NCBI GenBank assembly: GCA_017467225.1
Contig: JAFTSR010000102.1
Span: 1-5,666, forward strand
DNA length: 5,666 nt
Direction of reading: 5' to 3'
From: Clostridia bacterium
Lineage (GTDB): Bacteria; Bacillota_A; Clostridia; Oscillospirales; CAG-272
Shown: positions 1 through 5,666 of the stretch, in pieces
Position numbering within the stretch: position 1 is the first letter of the stretch
Layout: every line of letters starts with the position of its first letter
Program-made: the position numbers and the translations under genes
Notes under the pieces: model-generated
What the model was told of the DNA's origin: nothing
The model's input: only the letters and a program-made list of their open reading frames with translations
Database searches by the model: none

Positions 1-1236
1 AGCGGCATCTGGCAGCCGGTGTGGCTGGAGCACGTACCGGATGCCTATATCACCTCGCTGCGTCTGACTCCAACGCTTGACAGCGTAATCATCGAAACAG
101 AGGGCGGCATCGCACAAAAGACGCTGCGCCTGTCTCTGCCCGACGGTGAGCGCGAGTACACCTACGAGGGCGACCGCTTCACGCTGGACATCGAGCAGCC
201 CATCCTTTGGACGCCGGAAAATCCACATCTCTATCACTTCACGCTGACATCCGGCAAGGATACCGTACACTCTTATTTTGCCCTGCGCACCATTGAGGTG
301 GGAGAGGCAGGCGGCAAGCCCACGCTGCTTTTCAACGGCAAGCCGTATTTCTTCCACGGACTGCTCGACCAAGGCTATTTCAGCGACGGCATTTTTACCC
401 CCGCCTCCCCTGCAGGCTTCACCAACGACATCGTACAAATGAAGGCCCTCGGCTTCAACATGCTGCGCAAGCACATCAAGATCGAACCCGACTTTTTCTA
501 CTACGAATGTGACCGTCTGGGCATGATCGTCTTTCAGGACATGGTCAACAGCGGAAAATACAATTTTCTCATCGACACCGCGCTGCCCACCATGGGTCTC
601 AAACGTGGCATCACCCACAGAGCGAGTGAGCGCCGTCGCGCCTTTTTTGAGGACAGTATGATATCCACAGTCCGCCATCTGTACAATCATCCTTGCGTGC
701 TCTATTACACCATTTTCAACGAGGGCTGGGGACAGTACGATGCCGACCGCCTGTACCGTCTTGGCAAGGCAGCCGATCCGAGTCGCATCTGGGACGCTAC
801 CTCGGGCTGGTTCTTCGAGAAAGAAAGCGACGTACAAAGTGAGCACGTTTACTTCAAAAAGCTCAATCTCAAGCCCCACGGACGCCCGTTGGTGCTGTCC
901 GAGTTCGGTGGATATTCGCTCTCAATTGACAGTCACCGCTTCAATCCTGACAACGCCTACGGCTACCGCACCTTCCACACCAAGGAAGCCTTAACCGATG
1001 CTTTGCGTCATTTGTACGAGGATGAGGTCATTCCCATGATCGGGCGCGGACTTTGCGCCGCGGTGCTGACGCAGGTGTCCGATGTTGAGGACGAAATCAA
1101 CGGCCTTTTGACCTACGACAGACAGGTCTGCAAGGTGGACGCCGATGTCATGTGCCGCGTCGCGGACGCATTGCAGCGCGCCTTTGCCGATGCACATCAA
1201 AATCCGACGCAAGGAGAGGACCATGGGAAAATTTGA
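1..1236 (+). CDS. Glycoside hydrolase family 2 protein, 5'-truncated by window edge
   Basis: The reading frame is open from base 1, so the gene starts upstream; 411 residues are visible. It begins inside the end of the N-terminal sugar-binding domain at a GIWQPVWLE motif typical of GH2 enzymes. An Ig-like beta-sandwich follows (about residues 15-100, with ILWTPENPHLY at 68-78), then the TIM-barrel catalytic domain (about 105-400). The likely acid/base is E241 in FNEGWGQ and the likely nucleophile is E301 in LSEFGG; R156-K157-H158 lies in the usual barrel strand. The protein stops soon after the barrel, so it lacks the extra C-terminal domains of LacZ. GH2 enzymes hydrolyse beta-galactosides, beta-mannosides, beta-glucuronides and related bonds. 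The substrate cannot be told here, although NEG in place of NEP argues against a classical beta-glucuronidase. No signal peptide can be judged because the N-terminus is missing. The 3' end overlaps the HAD phosphatase gene. Confidence 0.9.
   Translation, partial: SGIWQPVWLEHVPDAYITSLRLTPTLDSVIIETEGGIAQKTLRLSLPDGEREYTYEGDRFTLDIEQPILWTPENPHLYHFTLTSGKDTVHSYFALRTIEVGEAGGKPTLLFNGKPYFFHGLLDQGYFSDGIFTPASPAGFTNDIVQMKALGFNMLRKHIKIEPDFFYYECDRLGMIVFQDMVNSGKYNFLIDTALPTMGLKRGITHRASERRRAFFEDSMISTVRHLYNHPCVLYYTIFNEGWGQYDADRLYRLGKAADPSRIWDATSGWFFEKESDVQSEHVYFKKLNLKPHGRPLVLSEFGGYSLSIDSHRFNPDNAYGYRTFHTKEALTDALRHLYEDEVIPMIGRGLCAAVLTQVSDVEDEINGLLTYDRQVCKVDADVMCRVADALQRAFADAHQNPTQGEDHGKI
1211..1219 (+). promoter_or_regulatory. 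Ribosome binding site for the HAD phosphatase gene
   Basis: AAGGAGAGG lies inside the GH2 coding end, with the AGGAG core six bases before ATG 1223. It fixes the phosphatase start at 1223 rather than at in-frame ATG codons further upstream, such as 1145, which lie deep in the GH2 gene and would add residues before the conserved first beta-strand. Confidence 0.85.
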
Positions 1237-2041
1237 CGGCATTCTGCTTTGTACCGATCTTGACGGAACGCTATTGCGGGATGACAAAAGCATCTCGCCC
1301 GAGAACCGCACAGCTATCGAGTATTTCAAGCGCGAGGGCGGTTATTTCACCTTTGTCACAGGACGCATGCCCTCCTACGTGTGGGATATGTACCACGCCG
1401 TGCAGCCCAACGCTCCCGTCGGCTGCGTCAACGGCGGCGGACTGTACGATTACGCGAGCGAGCGCTATCTTTGGACACACGGCCTCTCGCGCGACGTCAT
1501 GGAGCTGGTTGCCTATATCGATGCCGAAATGCCTACCATGGGCATTCAGCTCAACACGTTTGACACGGTCTATTTTTGCAAGGAAAGCGGCGCTCTGGCC
1601 GATTTCCGCGCCGAGACGGGCGTGCCCAACATTGTCTGCCCGTACCGCGAGGTGCCCGACCCGATCGCCAAAATTCTGTTTGCCGACCGCGACGGCGACC
1701 GGATCACACGTCTGGCATCGCTTTTGAACGCGCATCCGCGCGCGAATGAGTTCGACTTTATCCGCTCCGACCGCACACTGTATGAAATTCTGCCGCGCGG
1801 TATCCACAAGGGCGTCGCGCTTTCCAAGCTTGCCGAAATTCTCGGCATCGATCCGCGCCGCACCGTCGCCGTTGGAGACTACGACAACGATGTCGGTATG
1901 CTGCGCACGGCAGGGCTGGGTGTGGCCGTCGCCAACGCCACCGAGGCCGCCAAGGCAGCAGCCGATATGATCACCGTCTCCAACGAGCAGCACGCCATCG
2001 CGGCGCTGATCGACGATTTGGAGCACCGTGTCAGATTGTGA
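1223..2041 (+). CDS. Cof-type HAD-IIB family hydrolase (sugar-phosphate-type phosphatase)
   Basis: This 272-residue protein is the usual length for the Cof/HAD-IIB family of cytoplasmic, Mg-dependent phosphatases, which act on sugar phosphates, nucleotides and similar metabolites. All four HAD motifs are visible. Motif I is TDLDGTLL, with nucleophile D12 and D14. Motif II is FVTGR, with T47. The motif III lysine is K196 in GIHKG. Motif IV is GDYDND, with D219 and D223 for metal binding. The segment at about 84-190 fits the C2B cap that sets substrate choice. The N-terminus starts directly at the first core strand, which supports ATG 1223. The start codon overlaps the end of the GH2 gene by 14 bases, so the two are probably cotranscribed and translationally coupled. 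That context suggests a sugar-derived phosphate as substrate, but this is inference; many Cof proteins are promiscuous. No terminator hairpin was seen after the stop codon. Confidence 0.93.
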   Translation: MGKFDGILLCTDLDGTLLRDDKSISPENRTAIEYFKREGGYFTFVTGRMPSYVWDMYHAVQPNAPVGCVNGGGLYDYASERYLWTHGLSRDVMELVAYIDAEMPTMGIQLNTFDTVYFCKESGALADFRAETGVPNIVCPYREVPDPIAKILFADRDGDRITRLASLLNAHPRANEFDFIRSDRTLYEILPRGIHKGVALSKLAEILGIDPRRTVAVGDYDNDVGMLRTAGLGVAVANATEAAKAAADMITVSNEQHAIAALIDDLEHRVRL

Positions 2042-2052
2042 AAAAACATGCA

Positions 2053-2081
2053 GAATTTTGTTAATAAATCGTGAATTTTGT
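2053..2081 (+). repeat. 9-base direct repeat upstream of the antiporter promoter
   Basis: GAATTTTGT occurs at 2053-2061 and again, identically, at 2073-2081. The copies start 20 bases apart (about two helical turns), and the second ends just before the -35 hexamer at 2083. The placement would suit tandem binding of an activator or repressor, or an A/T-rich UP-like element for the RNA polymerase alpha subunit. The surrounding DNA is A/T-rich, so chance is possible. Confidence 0.5.
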
Positions 2082-2082
2082 A

Positions 2083-2111
2083 TTGACATCGTTCCAAGGG
2101 TATGATATAAT
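2083..2111 (+). promoter_or_regulatory. Consensus SigA promoter with extended -10 for the antiporter gene
   Basis: TTGACA at 2083-2088 and TATAAT at 2106-2111 are both exact consensus hexamers, separated by 17 bases, with a TG at 2103-2104 giving an extended -10. Transcription should begin near 2118, leaving a leader of about 30 bases, too short for a riboswitch. The match predicts strong basal transcription unless a regulator acts at the site. Confidence 0.9.
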
Positions 2112-2147
2112 TGTAGCAACTTTTTCCAACTAAAGGAGGATTACCCT

Positions 2148-3713
2148 ATGGAAGGTACTTTTTGGGCGTTTATGCCGGCCATCGTTGCCATTGTGCTCGC
2201 CCTGATCTCCAAGCAGGTCTACATTTCTTTGTTTCTCGGCATTCTGACAGGTGCATTGATGTACGCAGGCGGCAACCCGTTGCAGGCTTTGGGCACGCTG
2301 TACATTGTCATGAGTGAGAAGGTCGGCGCCAACGTTCCGATCCTGGTATTTTTGGTCGTCCTCGGCATTTTCGTCGTGCTGATGCAAAAGTCGGGCGGCT
2401 CCCGCGCATACGGCGACTGGGCCGGACAGAAGATCAAATCCAAGAGCGGTGCTCTGGCAGCGACCGCAGGCCTTGGCTGTCTGATCTTTGTTGACGACTA
2501 CTTCAACTGTCTGACCGTCGGCTCGGTCATGCGCCCCGTCACGGACAAGTTCAAGGTCTCCCACGCCAAACTGGCATGGCTGATCGACTCTACTGCAGCT
2601 CCCGTTTGTATCATCGCTCCCATCTCCTCTTGGGCAGCCGCAGTTTCCGGTCAGCTGGAGGGCGACGGTCTGGTCATGTTCATCAAGACCATTCCCTTCA
2701 ACGTGTACGCAATTCTGACCATCATCATGGTCTTCGCCTTCTGCTTCATCAAGATCGACTTTGGCAAGATGAAGAAGAACGAGATGATCGCACAGACCAC
2801 CGGTGATCTCAATGCCGGTGAGACCGAGCTGCCCACCGATGAGGATACCTCCATCGTGGCAAATGCCAACGGTAAGGTTCGCCACCTGATCGTTCCCGTC
2901 ATCATCCTGATCGTCTGCTGCATCGCCGGCATGATCTACTCCGGCTACTATTACAACTGGGATACCGGCATGTACGGCACCGAGCTGCAGTCTGACAGCG
3001 TGATCTCCGCCTTCTCCAACTGTGACGCAGGCACCTCGCTTGCCATCGGCTCGACCATCGCGCTGGTCATCGTCGCTATCTACTACATGATCGACAAGAT
3101 CGTTTCCTTCAAGGAAATCATGTCCAGCATCACGCAGGGCTTTAAGACCATGGTTCCCGCTATCCTGATTCTGACCTTCGCATGGACTATCGCCGGCATC
3201 ATGGGTGCCAAGGGTGGCTATTTGGATGCACAGGCCTTCGTTCAGAACAATATGGAAATGATCCCTGCTACCGTGCAGGCATTCTTCCCTGCCATCTTCT
3301 TTGCACTTGCTTGTGTTGTTGCCTTCTCCACCGGTACCTCCTGGGGTACCTTCGGCGTGCTGGTTCCCATCGCCGTCACCATCCTCGGTGGCAGCGGCAC
3401 ACTGGTGCTGATGACCGTTTCGGCAACGCTGGGCGGTGCTGTTTACGGTGACCACGTTTCCCCCATCTCGGATACCACCATTCTGGCATCTACGGGCGGT
3501 AACTGCAACCACGTTGACCACGTTAAGACGCAGCTGCCTTACGCATCGCTTATCGCAGGTATCGCCTTCGTTTCCTACATCGTCGCAGGTCTGCTGGCGA
3601 CCGCAGGAAGCGTTGTTGCTTGCCTTGCTATGTGGGCGGTCGCGCTGATCATCTTTGTCGCCGTTGTTGCGCTGATCAAGCTGCTCGGCAAAAAGAACGC
3701 CGCAAAGGTATAA
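2148..3713 (+). CDS. Na+/H+ antiporter, NhaC family
   Basis: This 521-residue, very hydrophobic protein has roughly 11-13 predicted membrane segments and belongs to the NhaC-type antiporter family (Pfam Na_H_antiporter). Such proteins exchange cytoplasmic Na+ for external H+ across the cell membrane for pH and sodium homeostasis; a few relatives exchange organic acids or amines. Family signatures include FVDDYFNCLTVG (114-125), a segment with DSTAAPVCIIAPISSW (147-162), GTSWGTFGVLVP (396-407) and GDHVSPISDTTILAS (434-448), followed by CNHVDHVKTQLPYA (453-466). D116, D117, D435 and D442 are candidate ion-pathway acids. A charged loop at about 203-245 and a tyrosine-rich loop at about 264-290 separate the halves. 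The start at 2148 has a strong AGGAGG site at 2134-2139, eight bases upstream. The gene has its own consensus promoter and its own terminator, so it is probably monocistronic. The transported ion pair is assigned by family only. Confidence 0.92.
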   Translation: MEGTFWAFMPAIVAIVLALISKQVYISLFLGILTGALMYAGGNPLQALGTLYIVMSEKVGANVPILVFLVVLGIFVVLMQKSGGSRAYGDWAGQKIKSKSGALAATAGLGCLIFVDDYFNCLTVGSVMRPVTDKFKVSHAKLAWLIDSTAAPVCIIAPISSWAAAVSGQLEGDGLVMFIKTIPFNVYAILTIIMVFAFCFIKIDFGKMKKNEMIAQTTGDLNAGETELPTDEDTSIVANANGKVRHLIVPVIILIVCCIAGMIYSGYYYNWDTGMYGTELQSDSVISAFSNCDAGTSLAIGSTIALVIVAIYYMIDKIVSFKEIMSSITQGFKTMVPAILILTFAWTIAGIMGAKGGYLDAQAFVQNNMEMIPATVQAFFPAIFFALACVVAFSTGTSWGTFGVLVPIAVTILGGSGTLVLMTVSATLGGAVYGDHVSPISDTTILASTGGNCNHVDHVKTQLPYASLIAGIAFVSYIVAGLLATAGSVVACLAMWAVALIIFVAVVALIKLLGKKNAAKV

Positions 3714-3726
3714 ATCTGCTTTTCCT

Positions 3727-3767
3727 TCCGCTTTCCGATCTCATGATCGGAAAGCGGATTTTTCTTT
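3727..3767 (+). terminator. Rho-independent terminator after the antiporter gene
   Basis: A perfect 14-base-pair stem (3727-3740 with 3745-3758) closes a four-base TCAT loop and is followed by TTTTTCTTT at 3759-3767. It begins 13 bases after the antiporter stop codon. Upstream of the stem on the opposite strand there is no T-tract, so it appears to act only on + strand transcripts. Confidence 0.95.
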
Positions 3768-3837
3768 ATTCGGCACGCACAAAACAGCTTTTCTGTCAAA
3801 ATATGCAGGCAGATGGAGAAAAAAGCATGCTTTCCTC

Positions 3838-3866
3838 TTTACAAATCCGCCGCTTTGTGCTATACT
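3838..3866 (+). promoter_or_regulatory. SigA-type promoter with extended -10 for the oxidoreductase-xpt unit
   Basis: TTTACA at 3838-3843 (one mismatch to TTGACA) and TATACT at 3861-3866 (one mismatch) are 17 bases apart, with a TG at 3858-3859 forming an extended -10. Transcription should start near 3873, giving a leader of about 44 bases. That is too short for a purine riboswitch, which needs roughly 70 bases for the aptamer alone. Confidence 0.82.
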
Positions 3867-3902
3867 TAACGTATAAAAACAGCACTTATCCTATCCACAC
3901 AC

Positions 3903-3908
3903 AGGAGG
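3903..3908 (+). promoter_or_regulatory. Ribosome binding site for the oxidoreductase gene
   Basis: AGGAGG sits eight bases before ATG 3917. It decides the start: the frame is open far upstream, with in-frame ATGs at 3803 and 3827, but those lie before the predicted transcription start and would put unrelated residues ahead of the FAD-binding strand. Confidence 0.9.
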
Positions 3909-3916
3909 CATTCCAC

Positions 3917-5284
3917 ATGCAATATGACGTTATTATCATCGGTGCCGGCCCCGGCGGTATCTTCGCCGCCTACGAGCTGCTGCAGCACAAGCCAAATATC
4001 AAGATCGCCGTCTTTGAGGCAGGTCACGAGCTGAGCCGTCGCCGCTGTCCTATTGACGGGGAGAAAGTCAAAAGCTGCATCAATTGCAAAACCTGCTCCA
4101 TTATGAGCGGCTTTGGGGGTGCGGGCGCATTCTCGGACGGAAAGTACAATATCACCAACGACTTCGGCGGCACATTGTATGAATACATCGGCAAAAAGAC
4201 CGCTTTGGATCTGATGCATTACGTCGATGAAATCAACCTCAAATTCGGCGGTGAGGGCACCAAGCTGTATTCCACCGCAGGCACGCGCTTCAAAACGCTG
4301 TGCATTCAGCACGACCTGCACCTACTCGATGCCTCGGTTCGTCACCTGGGTACCGATATCAATTACATCGTACTGGAAAACATTTATGCATATCTGCAGG
4401 ATAAGGTCGCATTTTTCTTCGATACACCCGTGGAAACCATCAAGATCATCGCGGGTGGCTACGCCATCAAATGCAAGAGCGGCACCTATTCCTGTCACAA
4501 GTGCATCGTTTCTGTCGGACGCAGCGGCAGCAAATGGATGGAAAAGGTATGCGCCGAGCTGGACATTCCCACAAGCTCCAACCGCGTGGACATTGGTGTC
4601 CGCGTTGAGCTGCCGGCCAGCGTTTTCGCGCATCTGACCGATGAGCTGTACGAGAGCAAGATCGTCTACCGCACCGAAAAATACGGCGACAAGGTTCGTA
4701 CCTTCTGCATGAATCCCAAGGGGGCCGTGGTCAATGAAAACACCAACGGTATCATTACCGTCAACGGTCACAGCTACGAAGATCCCGCAAAGCAAACCGA
4801 AAACACCAACTTTGCCCTGCTTGTTGCCAAGCATTTCTCCGAGCCCTTCAAGGACTCCAACGGCTACGGCGAATCCATCGCAAGGCTGAGCAACATGCTC
4901 GGTGGCGGCGTCATCGTCCAGCGCTTTGGAGATTTGATCCGCGGTCGTCGCTCCACGCCCGATCGCATCAGCGAGGCCTTTATCACGCCGACACTCAACG
5001 CTACGCCAGGTGATTTGAGTCTGGTGCTGCCCAAACGGATCCTTGACGGTATCATCGAAATGATCTACGCGCTGGATAAGGTCGCACCCGGTACGGCCAA
5101 CGACGATACGCTTCTGTACGGCGTAGAGATCAAATTCTATAATATGGAAGTTCAAGTCAACAAGCAGCTGGAGACCTGCTATCCCGGATTGTATATTATC
5201 GGCGACGGAAGCGGCATCACCCATTCCCTCTCCCATGCATCCGCCAGCGGTGTCTACGTGGCTCGTAATATTACCAATCATTAA
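3917..5284 (+). CDS. NAD(P)/FAD-dependent oxidoreductase, COG2509-type, with CxxCxxC cluster
   Basis: The 455-residue cytoplasmic flavoprotein starts straight into a Rossmann dinucleotide-binding fold: GAGPGG (G9, G11, G14), with E34 at the end of the second strand as the expected FAD ribose ligand. A cysteine-rich stretch follows, with C44 and then C54-x2-C57-x2-C60, leading into GFGGAGAFSDGKYN (65-78), a hallmark of the COG2509 group of uncharacterised FAD-dependent dehydrogenases. The C-terminal GLYIIGDGSG (424-433) is the second FAD-contact motif, followed by a helix (about 436-451) typical of the fold. Length matches the family's usual 450-540 residues. The reaction is not known to me. 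The four cysteines might bind a metal or Fe-S cluster or be redox-active; this is inference. A dedicated promoter precedes the gene, and xpt begins 18 bases after its stop, suggesting one operon. Confidence 0.88.
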   Translation: MQYDVIIIGAGPGGIFAAYELLQHKPNIKIAVFEAGHELSRRRCPIDGEKVKSCINCKTCSIMSGFGGAGAFSDGKYNITNDFGGTLYEYIGKKTALDLMHYVDEINLKFGGEGTKLYSTAGTRFKTLCIQHDLHLLDASVRHLGTDINYIVLENIYAYLQDKVAFFFDTPVETIKIIAGGYAIKCKSGTYSCHKCIVSVGRSGSKWMEKVCAELDIPTSSNRVDIGVRVELPASVFAHLTDELYESKIVYRTEKYGDKVRTFCMNPKGAVVNENTNGIITVNGHSYEDPAKQTENTNFALLVAKHFSEPFKDSNGYGESIARLSNMLGGGVIVQRFGDLIRGRRSTPDRISEAFITPTLNATPGDLSLVLPKRILDGIIEMIYALDKVAPGTANDDTLLYGVEIKFYNMEVQVNKQLETCYPGLYIIGDGSGITHSLSHASASGVYVARNITNH

Positions 5285-5286
5285 AC

Positions 5287-5292
5287 GGAGGA
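5287..5292 (+). promoter_or_regulatory. Ribosome binding site for xpt
   Basis: GGAGGA lies three bases after the oxidoreductase stop codon and ten bases before ATG 5303. It identifies the xpt start. There is no room for a separate promoter or riboswitch in the 18-base gap. Confidence 0.85.
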
Positions 5293-5302
5293 CGACATTA
5301 CC

Positions 5303-5666
5303 ATGAATTTTTTGGAAGAAAAGATTGTAAAAGACGGCATCGTCAAAACCGGCAACGTGCTCAAGGTTGACAGCTTTTTGAACCACCAGATGGACATCGC
5401 GCTGATTGAGGAGATCGGTCGCGAGTTCAAGCGCCGCTTTGGCCATAAGACCATCACCAAGGTGCTGACCATTGAGGCCTCCGGCATCGGCATCGCTGCG
5501 TTTGTCGCAAAGGAGTTCGGCGTGCCGCTGGTGTTTGCGAAAAAGTCCAAGTCGATCAACATCGACGGAGATATGTTTGTCGCCGAGGTGGAATCCTTTA
5601 CCCACAAAAACAAAAATCAGGTCATCGTCTCCAAGAGATTTCTGACCGAGGGAGAGCACGTTCTGA
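5303..5666 (+). CDS. xpt: Xanthine phosphoribosyltransferase, 3'-truncated by window edge
   Basis: The frame is open to the window end, giving 121 residues of a protein whose family is usually about 190 long. Xpt transfers the phosphoribosyl group of PRPP to xanthine, making XMP for the guanine branch of purine salvage in the cytoplasm. Recognised features from the Bacillus-type enzyme are KVDSFLNHQ (21-29) near the N-terminus, TIEASGI (56-62) in the base/phosphate region, and LVFAKKSKS (76-84). The visible part ends at GEHVL (117-121), just before the PRPP-binding loop (IIDDFLA-like) expected next, so that motif cannot be checked. The gene follows the FAD oxidoreductase by 18 bases and probably depends on its promoter at 3838-3866. 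No neighbouring xanthine permease gene is visible inside the window. Confidence 0.93.
   Translation, partial: MNFLEEKIVKDGIVKTGNVLKVDSFLNHQMDIALIEEIGREFKRRFGHKTITKVLTIEASGIGIAAFVAKEFGVPLVFAKKSKSINIDGDMFVAEVESFTHKNKNQVIVSKRFLTEGEHVL

Noticed and set aside
1271..2119. A - strand open frame opposite the HAD phosphatase gene
   Set aside because: It is antisense to a gene with all four HAD motifs intact, with no recognisable protein features of its own.
2130..3521. A long open frame on the - strand (463 codons) opposite the antiporter gene
   Set aside because: Its translation is rich in Asp, Gly, His and Asn with no recognisable domain, and it is the mirror of a clearly conserved membrane protein gene. 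It is a shadow caused by codon bias.
3784..3796. Possible hairpin ACAG-CTTTT-CTGT after the terminator
   Set aside because: Only four base pairs with no GC-rich extension or following T-tract; too weak to call.
3620..3916. Upstream extension of the oxidoreductase, using ATG 3803 or 3827 or earlier
   Set aside because: The extension runs through the terminator and promoter region and into the antiporter gene. The AGGAGG site and the immediate FAD-binding strand support ATG 3917.
5138..5143. TATAAT hexamer inside the oxidoreductase gene as a possible internal promoter for xpt
   Set aside because: No -35-like hexamer lies 16-18 bases upstream and there is no TG extension, so it is best explained as coding sequence.
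4322..5659. A long open frame on the - strand (445 codons) opposite the oxidoreductase and xpt
   Set aside because: It spans two confidently identified + strand genes and their junction, shows no family motifs, and has the same shadow-type composition.

Overview
This window looks like chromosomal DNA from a Gram-positive Clostridia-type bacterium, possibly a gut Oscillospiraceae/Ruminococcaceae relative. That placement is inferred from strong AGGAGG-type ribosome binding sites, SigA-like promoters with extended -10 elements, moderately GC-rich coding sequence and the kinds of genes present. It was not tested by any search. All five genes lie on the + strand, three complete and two cut by the window edges. 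I see no mobile element, CRISPR array, rRNA or tRNA.

Layout. (1) Positions 1-2041 hold the 3' part of a glycoside hydrolase family 2 gene, overlapped by 14 bases by a Cof-type HAD-IIB phosphatase gene. The two look translationally coupled. (2) A gap of about 106 bases (2042-2147) carries a 9-base direct repeat at 20-base spacing, then a full-consensus promoter (TTGACA, 17 bases, TGaTATAAT). This drives an NhaC-family Na+/H+ antiporter gene (2148-3713), which ends at a strong intrinsic terminator (3727-3767). (3) A second extended -10 promoter (3838-3866) starts a new unit: a COG2509-type FAD-dependent oxidoreductase with a CxxCxxC cluster (3917-5284), followed after 18 bases by the start of a xanthine phosphoribosyltransferase gene, xpt, cut at the right edge.

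How the genes relate. The window reads as three adjacent housekeeping or metabolic units rather than one system: glycan breakdown with a sugar-phosphate-type phosphatase, ion and pH homeostasis, and an uncharacterised flavoprotein cotranscribed with purine salvage. The oxidoreductase-xpt pairing is the most thought-provoking point, because xpt lacks the purine riboswitch that often precedes it in Firmicutes. I found no convincing evidence for a wholly new system.
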